Numbered from the stretch's first letter, positions 17,725 to 27,587 are shown. The stretch: 64,000 nucleotides of DNA from JAKQIM01 sp029557965 (GCA_035341015.1 DAOQUL010000012.1:1-64000); one strand, 5' to 3'. Notes: generated by a model not told the origin, from the letters alone. Made by a program: numbers and translations.

Positions 17725-18788
17725 ACCACCCGCTTGTCGAACGCGCTCGCACTGAGGGTACGCCGCTGATCGACCCGGTTGCCAACACCACCGGCGATGC
17801 GGCGGATACGCGTGTGGCCACCTTTGTGTGGGCAGGCAAACGCGCCCCGAGGTTGATCGGTGATTTTTGCGGTTGGGAGGATGGCGACCCGGTTGTGTTG
17901 GTCAAAGAGGCGCCCTCGGTGTGGACTTACCGCCTGGCGCTGCCGAAAGATGCCTACATGGAGTACGTCTTCGTGGATGGCGACCAGCGCCTGGACGACC
18001 CCTTCAACCTGCGCCGTGTTTCGAACGGCATGGGCAAGTACAACCAATATTTTTACGTCACTCCAGGCCTCCAGCCGCCGGCCCTGCCGCGCCGCCTGAA
18101 GGGGCAGGTGGAGCGGCATGTGATCGAGGCGGAGCATTTGATGGCAGGCCTGCGCCGGAACGTTTACCTTTACCGGCCTGCCACCGAGCAGCCGGTGCCG
18201 TTGGTGGTGGTGTGGGATGGGCGGGACTATTTGCGCCGCGCCCGGCTGGATGTGATCGTGGATACCTTGATCAGCCAGGGGCGCATCTGCCCGCTGGCAT
18301 TGGCCATGGTGGATAACGGACGGCAAGCGCGCACGCTGGAATATGCATGCAGTGAGGCGACCCTGGGCCTGCTGTATGAGGCAGTGCTGCCGCTGGCCCG
18401 CCAGCACCTAAACCTGGTGGATGTATCGGAACAACCCGGTGCATACGGTGTGCTGGGGGCCTCGATGGGCGGCCTGATGGCTTTGTACACGGGGCTGCGC
18501 ATGGCGGGGATCTTTGGGCATGTGCTCAGCCAATCGGGGGCCTTTACGCTGGACGATTATGATTCGGTAGTCTTCGAGTTGGTGGAGCATGGCCCGCGGC
18601 GCGATCTGAAGGTGTGGCTGGATGTGGGCCTGTATGATTTACACCCCTTGCTGCCGTCCAACCGGCGCATGCGGGCGGCCCTGGCGGCGCGTGGTTATGG
18701 GGTGGGATACAATGAATACCCGGCAGGGCACAATTACAACGCCTGGCGGGAAGATGTGGTGAAAGGATTGGAATTTTTATATGGCTGA
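17721..18788 (+). CDS. CBM48-like domain fused to an enterochelin-esterase-type hydrolase
   Basis: 355 residues, no signal peptide. Residues about 33-118 form an early-set/CBM48-like glycogen-binding module (TFVWAGKRAPRLIGDFCGW and EYVFVDGD). The rest is an alpha/beta hydrolase of the Fes/esterase D group with nucleophile elbow GASMGG (about 245-250) and a C-terminal GHNYNAWRED segment carrying the likely catalytic His. It starts inside the stop of the GH13 gene (ATGA) and so belongs to the same operon. The substrate may be an ester on an alpha-glucan; this is inferred from module and context only. Confidence 0.8.
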   Translation: MNHPLVERARTEGTPLIDPVANTTGDAADTRVATFVWAGKRAPRLIGDFCGWEDGDPVVLVKEAPSVWTYRLALPKDAYMEYVFVDGDQRLDDPFNLRRVSNGMGKYNQYFYVTPGLQPPALPRRLKGQVERHVIEAEHLMAGLRRNVYLYRPATEQPVPLVVVWDGRDYLRRARLDVIVDTLISQGRICPLALAMVDNGRQARTLEYACSEATLGLLYEAVLPLARQHLNLVDVSEQPGAYGVLGASMGGLMALYTGLRMAGIFGHVLSQSGAFTLDDYDSVVFELVEHGPRRDLKVWLDVGLYDLHPLLPSNRRMRAALAARGYGVGYNEYPAGHNYNAWREDVVKGLEFLYG

Positions 18789-18801
18789 TGGAGGTGATCT
18801 T

Positions 18802-20463
18802 GTGAAGAAGCATACACTTTTTCGGTTGCTCGGCCTGGTGATGATCGGGCTGTTTTTTGCAGCCTGCACGCCGGCAGGGCCAAGGGCAGTCCAGCCGGTG
18901 GAGGGTCTTCCGCAGGGCACAGACGGCCTGCCCTGGTGGAGCGATGCGGTCTTTTACCAGATCTTTGTGCGCAGTTTTTATGACAGCGACGGCGATGGGA
19001 TCGGCGACTTTAACGGGATCATCGAGAAGATGGATTACCTGAACGACGGCGACCCCAAGACGACCACCGACCTGGGCGTTACCGGCATCTGGTTGATGCC
19101 GATCAACCCCTCGCCCTCGTATCACGGTTACGATGTGCTGGATTATTATGATGTCAACCCCGATTATGGGACGATGGACGACTTCAAGCGGCTGTTGGAA
19201 GAGGCCCATGCGCACGGCATTTACGTGATCATGGACCTGGTTCTGAATCATACAGCGGTTGAGCATGAATGGTTCAAAGAAGCGCGCGACCATCCCGAAT
19301 CAGCTCGCCACGGCTGGTATGTTTGGGCCGATGAGAACCCGGGTTACAAAGGCCCGTGGGGGCAGGATGTGTGGTATCCCACGATTGCCGGTTATTACTA
19401 CGCCATCTTTTGGTCGGGCATGCCAGACCTGAACTATACCAACCCTGAGGTTACGGCTGAGATGCAGAACGTGGCTGCTTTCTGGCTGCAAGATGTGGGG
19501 GTGGATGGCTTCAGGTTAGATGCGGCGCGCCACCTGATCGAAGAGGGTGAGAAACAGGAAAATTCAGATGCTACCCACACCTGGTGGGAGAATTTCCGCC
19601 CGCAGTATAAGGCCATTAACCCCAATGCCATCACGGTCGGTGAAATCTGGACCACTAACCGCGCTGTGGCAAAGTATGTGGAAGGCGATGAGTTGGATAT
19701 GGCCTTCAATTTCGACCTGGCAAGCCAGATCCTCGATAACGTGGGCAGCGGCTATGGGCGTGGTCTGCGCGATGCGATCCGTTCGAGCTACAATCTCTTC
19801 CCGCCGGGCAGCTATGCCACCTTCCTCACCAATCATGACCAGAACCGGGTGATGGACCAGTTTGCCGGCGATATTGAAAAAGCGCGCCTGGCCGCGACCG
19901 TACTTTTGACCATCCCGGGCACTCCCTTCATCTACTATGGTGAAGAGATCGGCATGACCGGTTCGAAGCCGGATGAGAAGATCCGCACGCCGTTGGCCTG
20001 GACGGGCGATGACAACAAGGCCGGCTTTACTACCGGGCGGCCCTGGCAGGCCGTCAACCGGACCTATGCCGAGGTGAATATTGCCACCCAGAGCGCCGAT
20101 GCAGAGTCTCTGCTTTCGCTTTACCGCACCCTGATCCACCTGCGCAACGACCATGCGGCCCTGCGGGTGGGCAATTATGTGGCGGTGGACGCCGGCAACA
20201 ATGCCCTGCTGGCCTTCTTGCGTGTCTCTCAAGAGGAGGTGGTGTTGGTGCTCATTAACCTGAGTGATAAAGCGGTCAGCGATTACAGCCTTTCTTTGGG
20301 CCAGGGGACGCTGGCGGGCAAGTATGCGGCGTATGCCTTGTTGGGCGAGGGCGAGATGCCGGGTCTGACAGCCAATGCCGGCGGTGGGTTCGATGCGTAC
20401 CAGCCGCTGCCTGAGATCCCGGCTTACGGAAGCTATGTGATTCAACTGCTAGGCGGCAAGTAA
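18802..20463 (+). CDS. Secreted alpha-amylase lipoprotein, GH13
   Basis: 553 residues. A lipoprotein signal peptide ends in FFAACTP, placing the enzyme on the outer face of the membrane. GH13 regions: I DLVLNHTAVEHEW (about 144-156), II GFRLDAARH with the nucleophile Asp (236-244), III VGEIWTTN with the acid/base Glu (279-286), IV FLTNHDQNR (343-351). A small C-terminal beta domain follows. GTG is preferred to an ATG seven codons upstream because the 10-base GGAGGTGATC before it perfectly matches the anti-Shine-Dalgarno end of 16S rRNA and because the signal peptide then starts with KKH. It would generate dextrins for the two importers. Confidence 0.9.
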   Translation: MKKHTLFRLLGLVMIGLFFAACTPAGPRAVQPVEGLPQGTDGLPWWSDAVFYQIFVRSFYDSDGDGIGDFNGIIEKMDYLNDGDPKTTTDLGVTGIWLMPINPSPSYHGYDVLDYYDVNPDYGTMDDFKRLLEEAHAHGIYVIMDLVLNHTAVEHEWFKEARDHPESARHGWYVWADENPGYKGPWGQDVWYPTIAGYYYAIFWSGMPDLNYTNPEVTAEMQNVAAFWLQDVGVDGFRLDAARHLIEEGEKQENSDATHTWWENFRPQYKAINPNAITVGEIWTTNRAVAKYVEGDELDMAFNFDLASQILDNVGSGYGRGLRDAIRSSYNLFPPGSYATFLTNHDQNRVMDQFAGDIEKARLAATVLLTIPGTPFIYYGEEIGMTGSKPDEKIRTPLAWTGDDNKAGFTTGRPWQAVNRTYAEVNIATQSADAESLLSLYRTLIHLRNDHAALRVGNYVAVDAGNNALLAFLRVSQEEVVLVLINLSDKAVSDYSLSLGQGTLAGKYAAYALLGEGEMPGLTANAGGGFDAYQPLPEIPAYGSYVIQLLGGK

Positions 20464-20472
20464 GGTTTCCTG

Positions 20473-20521
20473 AAGGTGGAATGACCCAGGGTCGTGTCGA
20501 CCCAGCGGCCATTCCACCTTT
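20473..20521 (+). terminator. Two-tier hairpin after the secreted amylase gene
   Basis: An 11-bp outer stem (20473-20483 with 20510-20520) encloses a 6-bp inner stem (20489-20494 with 20498-20503). Only a short T stretch follows, so termination may be partial. Confidence 0.6.
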
Positions 20522-20535
20522 GTCTACATTCTCTT

Positions 20536-22671
20536 ATGGAAGCGTCTCAAGTTAACCTCAGCCGGCGGCCCTTCTGGACGCGCCAGCGAAAAGTATGGCT
20601 TGTGGTGGTGGTGGGGCTGCTGTTGCGCGCCTGGGCAGCCTGGCAGCTTCCGGTGGATTTTGACGAACCGGTCTACCTGCAGGCCGGGTATGAATATGCC
20701 GGGCTGATGAGGGCCGGTGATTGGCAGGGGGTGATCGATTATCCTGAGAACAGCGAGCACCCGCCGCTGGTCAAACTGATCTATGGGGGGGTGGTGTTGG
20801 CGGCAGGGCCGCGCGCCAGTTGGGAGGCGGTGCTGCTGGCGGGCCGGCTGGTGTCGGTGGCTTTTGGCACGTTGGCGGTGGCGTTGGTGGCGCTGGTAGA
20901 TCCATTGGCAGGCGGCTTGTTGGCGGTGCAAACCCTGGTGGTCAAGTATACCAGCCAGGCTTACCTGGAGGCCCTGCCCCTGGCAATGGCCCTGTTGGCG
21001 CTATTTGCCTTGCGCCGCTCGCAGAAAGAACGGGATGCGTGGTTCTGGCTTTCGGCGGCTGCCTTGGGCCTGACGGCGGCGGGCAAGTACAGCTACTTCC
21101 CAATCCTGCTGGTTGTGCTCTACGTGGCGTTGGTTGACAAACGCTTCCGAATCGGGAAGCTGCTGCTTTACCTGGGCACTGCCGGTTTGGCTTTCGTGGC
21201 CTTCAACCCGGCTTTGTGGAGCGCTCCGTTGGAGCGGTTTGCGGACACCTTCGCTTTTCATGTGCAGTATTCGCAAAGCGCCCATGTACAGGAATCTGGC
21301 TATCCCTGGTACCAGCCGTTCTTATGGATTTCGCGTTCGCATGGCTATAACTGGCACCCTGAGGTGTTCTTCTATTTTGGCTTCGATGGGCTGATCTTTC
21401 TGTTTGCGGTGGCAGGTATGTGGCTCGAACGCCGGCGCCTGGGCTGGGTGTTGGCCTGGGCAGCAGGCAGCCTGCTCTTTTTGCTGCTCTGGCCGACGAA
21501 ATGGCCGCAATACACCCTGGTGCTGCTGCCGGCCTTGTGCCTGTTGGCGGCCGGCGCGCTGCGGCGTTTGTATGCGCTGTACCACGAGCAAGAAGCCTAT
21601 TGGGATTGGTTGAACACCATGTTTCCCAAGCCGTCTCGGAAGTACATGATTGCAGGGGGGATTGTGCTTGGTTTGCTGACCCTGGCGATCATCGTCAATA
21701 ATGCTTTGCTGGCAGCCAACCGCATCGGTTGGTCAACGATCACGGCACGCACTGCCCCCTTGCCCAGCGATACCATTTACGATCTACTGCCCATGCCGGA
21801 TGGGCGCATGGCGCTGGCAACCGAGCGGGGATTGGTCTTGTGGGAAGCGGCCCGGGATGGCGACGTATCTGACCGGTGGCAGGTGTTCGATACAGAGAAT
21901 TCGCCTCTGCCCGCTGAGCGGGTGTTGGCCCTGGCCCTGGATGGGCAGGCGCGCTTGTGGATGGGGACCGCGGCTGGCCTGGCCATTTACGATGGCCAGC
22001 ACTGGGCAGTGTATCACAAGGATGATTTTGGCTTGCTCAGCGAGCAGGTGAATGCGGTGGCAGTAGATAGCGCCGGACGGGTGTGGATTGGTACGCAAAT
22101 TGGGGCGGCGGTTTTGGATGGGACAACCTGGACGCCCTACACTGCCAGTGCACAAGCCCTGGTGGACAATGCGGTCTTTTCGCTGGCGGTTGAGCCGGCG
22201 GGTGCTGGAGAGCGCATTTGGTTTGGCACTTTGTGGGGGGTCTCGGTCTATGACCCTGGAGCCCAGGCCTGGGAACGCTATACGAGGCAAGATTTTGACC
22301 TGGGCTGGGGGGGGGTCTCGGACCTGCTGGTTGATTCCGGCGGGCAGGTGTGGGCTTCTACGCAGGGGGGGGGGATCAGCCTTTGGAACGGGCAGGAATG
22401 GCAATCTTACCGCACCAGCAACTCGCCCCTGCCGTACAATACCGTACAAGATGTGACGCAGCTTTCTGCGGGCAATTTTTGGATCTGCACTTCCATTCCA
22501 AACGAGACCGGCGGCCTGGTGACCGGGTTTGACGGGCAAGATTGGCGCACCTACAAGCCGGTGCTGACCGGTTACCCGGGCAGTGAAGCCCTGGCGGTGG
22601 CGCAAGATTCCCTGGGCCGCATATGGTTCGGGACGCGCCTGGATGGCGTGGTAATATATGATAAGCCGTGA
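20536..22671 (+). CDS. GT39-like membrane glycosyltransferase with C-terminal two-component-regulator propeller
   Basis: 711 residues. The first 400 or so hold many transmembrane helices and the PMT/ArnT (GT-C) signature: an acidic pair in the first outer loop (DFDEPVY, about 41-47) and ENSEHPPLVK (71-80). Such enzymes transfer a sugar from a lipid carrier to a protein or lipid. The last 310 residues carry repeated Reg_prop blades (RLWMGTAAGLAIYDG, RVWIGTQIGAAVLDG and similar), a beta-propeller usually found in sensor kinases. The start is at the ATG just past the hairpin. The acceptor is unknown. The fusion and its place inside a starch locus are unusual. Confidence 0.75.
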   Translation: MEASQVNLSRRPFWTRQRKVWLVVVVGLLLRAWAAWQLPVDFDEPVYLQAGYEYAGLMRAGDWQGVIDYPENSEHPPLVKLIYGGVVLAAGPRASWEAVLLAGRLVSVAFGTLAVALVALVDPLAGGLLAVQTLVVKYTSQAYLEALPLAMALLALFALRRSQKERDAWFWLSAAALGLTAAGKYSYFPILLVVLYVALVDKRFRIGKLLLYLGTAGLAFVAFNPALWSAPLERFADTFAFHVQYSQSAHVQESGYPWYQPFLWISRSHGYNWHPEVFFYFGFDGLIFLFAVAGMWLERRRLGWVLAWAAGSLLFLLLWPTKWPQYTLVLLPALCLLAAGALRRLYALYHEQEAYWDWLNTMFPKPSRKYMIAGGIVLGLLTLAIIVNNALLAANRIGWSTITARTAPLPSDTIYDLLPMPDGRMALATERGLVLWEAARDGDVSDRWQVFDTENSPLPAERVLALALDGQARLWMGTAAGLAIYDGQHWAVYHKDDFGLLSEQVNAVAVDSAGRVWIGTQIGAAVLDGTTWTPYTASAQALVDNAVFSLAVEPAGAGERIWFGTLWGVSVYDPGAQAWERYTRQDFDLGWGGVSDLLVDSGGQVWASTQGGGISLWNGQEWQSYRTSNSPLPYNTVQDVTQLSAGNFWICTSIPNETGGLVTGFDGQDWRTYKPVLTGYPGSEALAVAQDSLGRIWFGTRLDGVVIYDKP

Positions 22672-22699
22672 TCAAATATCCTAATTGGAGGCGACTGAT

Positions 22700-25600
22700 A
22701 TGAAAGCGAAGATCTGGAAGCTGGTGAGTATACTTGTTTTGCTGGCGATGGTGGTCAGCGCGTGCGGCAAGACCTCTGTTCCCACCTCTGCTCCAACCGA
22801 GGGGGAAGCTGCAAGCGGTGAAACCACGCCTGGCGAGCAGCCAATCTACCTGTCAATCATCTGGCACCAACACCAGCCGGTGTATTATAAAGACCCTGAG
22901 ACCGGTGTTTATGCCAAGCCCTGGGTGCGCGTGCATGCCACCAAAGATTACGTGGATATGGCTGCCATTCTCAAGAATTACCCCGATATCCACGTTACCT
23001 TCAACCTTACGCCCAGCCTGATCCGCCAACTGGATGACCTGGCCTCTGGCACCAAAGATCTCTATTGGGTGACCGCTGAGGTGCCGGCTGACCAGCTTAC
23101 TGATGAGCAAAAGACATTTTTGCTGGAGCGCTTCTTCGATACCAACCGCAAGATCATTGCGCGCTTCCCGCGCTATCAAGCGCTGTTGGAGCTGCGGGAT
23201 AACGGTGGAACCTATACCACGCAGGATTACCTGGATCTGCAGCTCCTGTTTGGCCTGGCCTGGTTTGACCCCGATTGGCTGGCCCAAGAACCGTTGGCGG
23301 CCCTGGTGGCGAAGGGTTCCAACTTTAGCGAGGCAGATAAGCAGGTAGTATTTGATGAAACAGAACGCCTGATCGCAGAAGTGGTGCCGGTGCACAAGGG
23401 CCTGCAAGATGCCGGGCAGATCGAGGTCACCATGACCCCGTTTGCACACCCCATCCTGCCACTCTTGGTCAGCACAGACCTGGCAACCCAGGCCATGCCC
23501 TCGGTAGAGCTGCCAGGCGTAGATTTTACCTATGGGCAAGATGCCGTGGCTCAGGTCAACCTGGGCGTGCAGTTGTATGAAGAACATTTCGGCCAGCCGC
23601 CGCGCGGCATGTGGCCGGCAGAAGGCTCGGTGGCGCAAGAGATCGTCAGCATGGTCTCGAAGGCGGGCATCCAGTGGATGGCCTCGGACGAGGGCGTGTT
23701 GGCCAACAGCCTGGGCATGACCAGCTTCACGCGCAACCCGCGCGAGACCGTTACCGATCCAGATGTGCTCTACCGGCCCTACTACGTTCAAGGCGGGCAG
23801 GGTGACCCGGTGGCAATCGTCTTCCGCGATGTGGTCATCTCAGACAAGGTCGGCTTTACCTATTCTGGCCTGGATGGAGAACTGGCGGCCAAAGATTTCA
23901 TCCGCCGCATCCACGATATTCGGGATGCGTTGATCGAAGATGGCGCGGCTGGGCCGCACCTGGTCTCGGTCATTTTGGATGGCGAGAACGCCTGGGAATA
24001 CTACGAGAACGACGGCAAGCTGTTCTTGAATTCGTTGTATACGCTGTTGAGCAGCGATCCTTTGATCCGGACCGTGACCCCCAGCGAGTTCCTGGCGATG
24101 GCCCCTGAGCAGCCGAAGATTGACGACTTATGGGCCGGTTCGTGGATCAGCCATGACTTTTCGACCTGGATTGGCGAGGAAGAAGAGAACCTGGCCTGGG
24201 AATACCTGGCTGAGGCGCGCGTGGTTTTGCAGAAGTATGAGACCGGGGTGCGCAGCACAACCCCCGAGGCCCTGGCTGAGGCCCAGACCCTGATGTATAT
24301 TGCCGAAGGTTCTGACTGGTTCTGGTGGTACGGCACCGATCAGAACTCGGGCAACGACGAGGCCTTTGACCAGCAGTTCCGCGACACCCTCAAGCAAGTG
24401 TACGTGGCCCTGGGCGAAACCCCGCCACTGATGCTGGATGTGCCGGTGATCCCGCTCCAGCCGGTAGCGGCAGATGTGGCTTCTTCGAACACGCTCTCGG
24501 TGATCGTAGATGGCGAGGCGAGCGAAGGCGAGTGGGATGCCGCGGGCGTGTATCAGGCTTCGGGCGGGGCGATGGCTGCGGCAACACCCTATTTCAGCGA
24601 CCTGGCTTATGGCTTCGATAAGGCCAACCTGTATTTCAAGGTGTCTGCCAACCCGGCTTATTCGTCTTTGAGCGCTGCAGACAGCGTGGAAATTTACCTG
24701 GCGGCCCCCGGCAGCGGCGATACGATCAGTTTCAGCCGCAATGGGTCGCTATTGGGTTTCCAGGCCAACCGTCTGGTGGAGATCTTGTTCGCAGACAATG
24801 CCTTGGCAGGGGTGAACCTGTACAGCGCGGCCAGCAAAGAGAGCTGGGGCGAGGCAACTGCATTGGAGACGGTCGCCCTGGGCGAGGTGCTTGAGGTGGG
24901 CGTGCCGCTGGAGCTGTTGGGCGGCGCCGAGACGGGCGACCGGATTGGTTTGCGGGCGGTGCACGTAGAGCCGCTCTCGGGCCTGGAAGGGACGGTAGAT
25001 ACGGACCTCTTGCCGGGCGCGGGCCCTGCCCAAGTGGCTGTTCCGGACCTGGGCTCTATGACCCTGGTGCTGGATATCAACGACCCAGAGAAGGATGATT
25101 ATGGTCCGGGCAGCTACACCTATCCCTCGGACGCGGTGTTCGGATCTGGCGCGTATGACATCTTGAACTTCCAGGTTGGGTATGATGACGAAAATGTGAT
25201 CTTTAAGTTCACCATGCGCGGCCCGGTGGATAATTCTTGGGGCTCGCCAAACGGCCTGTCGGTTCAGACTTTTGATATTTACATCGATACAGATGGGGAT
25301 GGGCAAGGCGGCGATGCCTTCTTGCCGGGGCGCAACCTGTCTTTGCAGGACGGGTATGCCTGGGATTATGCTATTACGGTTGAGGGCTGGGAGGCGGGTA
25401 TCTACACGCCAGGCGATGAAGGTTCGACCAAGATCGCCAGCGCCAGTGAATTTGTCATCGTGGCTGACCCCGGTCAGCAGAAGGTGACCGTGCGCGTGCC
25501 GAAATCCATCTTGGGTGATAATCCTGAAGCCTGGCAGTATGCGGTGATGGTGCTCAGCCAAGAAGGTTACCCCAGCGGCGGCGTGCAGCGCGTGCGAGAT

Positions 25601-25804
25601 GTCAACGTGGCGGCTGAACAGTGGCGGTTTGGCGGTGCGCCCGATGGGGCCACCAACCACACGCGCGTGATCGACCTGGTGTGGGCTGAGGCCGGGCAAC
25701 AAGAGGCCTGGCTGAGCGCCTTCACACCCAGCCCGGCCCAGCAAAGTGAGCTGACAGCAGCAGATTTTGCCCAGGTGCCGATGTTGAGTGCGGCAACGGA
25801 GTAG
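22700..25804 (+). CDS. Secreted GH57 alpha-glucan hydrolase lipoprotein with glucodextranase-type C-terminal domain
   Basis: 1034 residues. Lipoprotein signal with VVSACG lipobox, then a GH57 catalytic domain: HQHQPVYY (about 56-63), MWPAEGS with the nucleophile Glu (304-310) and LDGENAWEYY with the acid/base Asp (426-435). A middle region (about 590-780) looks like a carbohydrate-binding beta domain, and residues about 790-1010 resemble the glucodextranase C-terminal binding domain (DPEKDDYGPGSYTYP, FDIYIDTDGDG). GH57 members are amylopullulanases, 4-alpha-glucanotransferases or branching enzymes; the secreted form suggests amylopullulanase. ATG follows GGAGG. Confidence 0.88.
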   Translation: MKAKIWKLVSILVLLAMVVSACGKTSVPTSAPTEGEAASGETTPGEQPIYLSIIWHQHQPVYYKDPETGVYAKPWVRVHATKDYVDMAAILKNYPDIHVTFNLTPSLIRQLDDLASGTKDLYWVTAEVPADQLTDEQKTFLLERFFDTNRKIIARFPRYQALLELRDNGGTYTTQDYLDLQLLFGLAWFDPDWLAQEPLAALVAKGSNFSEADKQVVFDETERLIAEVVPVHKGLQDAGQIEVTMTPFAHPILPLLVSTDLATQAMPSVELPGVDFTYGQDAVAQVNLGVQLYEEHFGQPPRGMWPAEGSVAQEIVSMVSKAGIQWMASDEGVLANSLGMTSFTRNPRETVTDPDVLYRPYYVQGGQGDPVAIVFRDVVISDKVGFTYSGLDGELAAKDFIRRIHDIRDALIEDGAAGPHLVSVILDGENAWEYYENDGKLFLNSLYTLLSSDPLIRTVTPSEFLAMAPEQPKIDDLWAGSWISHDFSTWIGEEEENLAWEYLAEARVVLQKYETGVRSTTPEALAEAQTLMYIAEGSDWFWWYGTDQNSGNDEAFDQQFRDTLKQVYVALGETPPLMLDVPVIPLQPVAADVASSNTLSVIVDGEASEGEWDAAGVYQASGGAMAAATPYFSDLAYGFDKANLYFKVSANPAYSSLSAADSVEIYLAAPGSGDTISFSRNGSLLGFQANRLVEILFADNALAGVNLYSAASKESWGEATALETVALGEVLEVGVPLELLGGAETGDRIGLRAVHVEPLSGLEGTVDTDLLPGAGPAQVAVPDLGSMTLVLDINDPEKDDYGPGSYTYPSDAVFGSGAYDILNFQVGYDDENVIFKFTMRGPVDNSWGSPNGLSVQTFDIYIDTDGDGQGGDAFLPGRNLSLQDGYAWDYAITVEGWEAGIYTPGDEGSTKIASASEFVIVADPGQQKVTVRVPKSILGDNPEAWQYAVMVLSQEGYPSGGVQRVRDVNVAAEQWRFGGAPDGATNHTRVIDLVWAEAGQQEAWLSAFTPSPAQQSELTAADFAQVPMLSAATE

Positions 25805-25817
25805 GCCCTGAGTATAG

Positions 25818-25823
25818 TAGAAT
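25818..25823 (+). promoter_or_regulatory. -10-like box before the third binding-protein gene
   Basis: TAGAAT ends 7 bases before the GTG start. No Shine-Dalgarno site lies between, which suggests a leaderless transcript in addition to any read-through from the GH57 gene. Confidence 0.4.
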
Positions 25824-25830
25824 AGCAAGT

Positions 25831-27561
25831 GTGAAACAGGTGCGTTTTGTTTGCATGGGTATTGGCCTGGCGCTGGCAGTTTTACTGCTGGCGTCTTGCC
25901 GCGGGGAGGCCTCGCTGACGCCAACTGCAGAAGCGGCGGGAACCGCCTCGCCAGCCCCCACCGGCGAAATGACGAAGACCGCCTGGCCTTCGCAGGAATC
26001 TGCACCAGCCTATCCGCCATCCGGCTCAGAACCGGCTACGGCGACCAGCGTTGCCAGCGTGCCTGGCCTCCCGCCTGGATATCCTGAGCCGGCAGTCGAG
26101 CCCAGTGCAGCGCCAGTGGTTGTCAGCCCCACGCCGTCCGGCGATCAGGGGGCGGGGGGCTACCCTGCTCCTGATGAGCCGCCTCTGGCTGTGGCAACGG
26201 CAACTGCTGGCCCTGGCGCTGGGGGGGGCTACCCAGAGCCGTCTACGGCTGTTCCCCCGGTCTTGCCACCGCCGCCCGGCGGTGCTACCGCCACCTCGCC
26301 GCCAACCGCTTCGCCCAGCCCCTGGCCCCAGGCCACGCTTGCGACGGCCGGGACTGCCCAGGCAGGCGGTGCAACGGGTACGCCCACAGCCATGCCGACC
26401 GAGTATATCGGCCGCCCGGTGCAGTCGCCCCCGCCGCCCGAAACAACGGTGCACATCTGGCATGCCTGGCCGCCAGCTCAAAGCCAGGCTTTGATGCAGG
26501 TGATCGGCTCCTTCCAGGATCTATATCCAGACGTGTATTTTGATGTGCTGTACATGCCTCGAGAAGAGCTGCGTGGGCGTTATGAGGCTGAGGCCTACCG
26601 CGGCAGAGGCCCGAGCTTGCTGCTTGGCCCGGCCGATTGGGGGGCAGGGCTGTACGATGGCGCATTGGTGGCGAATCTCAGCCCTTATATGAATCCACAG
26701 TTGTTGGCGGCACTCAGCCAGGCAGCGCTGGGCACGGTGCAGTACCAGGGCGCGCAAATCTGCTTGCCTTATGCGGTTGATGGGGTGGTCCTGTATCGTA
26801 ATGCGGCCCTGGTGCCCAAGGCGCCGCGCACGTTTGACGAGTTGGTCACCCTGGCCGGAGAAGCCACGCGCGCCGGCAACCTGGGCGCTTTTTTGGAGCG
26901 CGGGGCGTATTATTCGCTGGCAAGCCTGAACAGCTTGGGCGGCCAATGGATGGATGCAAACGGCAACCCGGCATTTAATAATGCCGCCGGCCTGGCCTGG
27001 TTGGACCTGCTGGCCGATTACGACCGGGCGGGGACGGCGACCTTCAACAATAACCGCGATTTGGAATTGTTCATGGATGGCCGGATTGGCTTCATCATTG
27101 ATGGAACCTGGAGCATGCGGACGTTGGAAGCTGCCGTGGGGAGTGAGAACCTGGCGATCGATCCCTGGCCGGCTTACCAGGATGGTCGTATGGCAGGGTT
27201 CGTCAGATCGGAGTGCGCTTATTTGAATATCAACAGCGCGGGGAATGAACAATATGCCGCGCTGGTGTTCATGGGTTACCTGTTGAACAGCGAGGTCCAG
27301 AACTTGTTGGCTGAGGTGGAGCTGATCCCGGCGGTGTTGGATGCCGAGCCGCGCAACCTGCTTTCACAGCAGGCGGCCGCGGCCCTGGCAGGGGGTGTGG
27401 CAATGCCGCCCATGCCAAATGAGCGCTATTGGTATGCCTACCTGGACGCGTTGGATGGCGTGATCCTGGACGTTTTCGAACAGGGGGCTGACCCAGCAAC
27501 CGCACTGCAGGACGCTTATGATACAATTACAATTCGTTTACTGGAACTGCGCGCCCCCTGA
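25831..27561 (+). CDS. Third extracellular substrate-binding lipoprotein, orphan, with long Pro/Thr/Ala linker
   Basis: 576 residues. Lipoprotein signal (VLLLASCRG) and then about 170 residues of low-complexity Pro/Ala/Thr/Gly sequence with repeated GYPEP/GYPAP units, followed by a family 1 binding-protein fold (TTVHIWHAWPP, LPYAVDGVVLYRNAAL, DGRIGFIIDGTWSMR). No permease genes accompany it, so it may feed the permeases of set 1 or 2 or act as a surface binding protein. The long linker could carry the domain through a thick envelope or S-layer. GTG start. Confidence 0.82.
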   Translation: MKQVRFVCMGIGLALAVLLLASCRGEASLTPTAEAAGTASPAPTGEMTKTAWPSQESAPAYPPSGSEPATATSVASVPGLPPGYPEPAVEPSAAPVVVSPTPSGDQGAGGYPAPDEPPLAVATATAGPGAGGGYPEPSTAVPPVLPPPPGGATATSPPTASPSPWPQATLATAGTAQAGGATGTPTAMPTEYIGRPVQSPPPPETTVHIWHAWPPAQSQALMQVIGSFQDLYPDVYFDVLYMPREELRGRYEAEAYRGRGPSLLLGPADWGAGLYDGALVANLSPYMNPQLLAALSQAALGTVQYQGAQICLPYAVDGVVLYRNAALVPKAPRTFDELVTLAGEATRAGNLGAFLERGAYYSLASLNSLGGQWMDANGNPAFNNAAGLAWLDLLADYDRAGTATFNNNRDLELFMDGRIGFIIDGTWSMRTLEAAVGSENLAIDPWPAYQDGRMAGFVRSECAYLNINSAGNEQYAALVFMGYLLNSEVQNLLAEVELIPAVLDAEPRNLLSQQAAAALAGGVAMPPMPNERYWYAYLDALDGVILDVFEQGADPATALQDAYDTITIRLLELRAP

Positions 27562-27587
27562 GTGGGGGTGCTATTGTGAGGAGCCTG

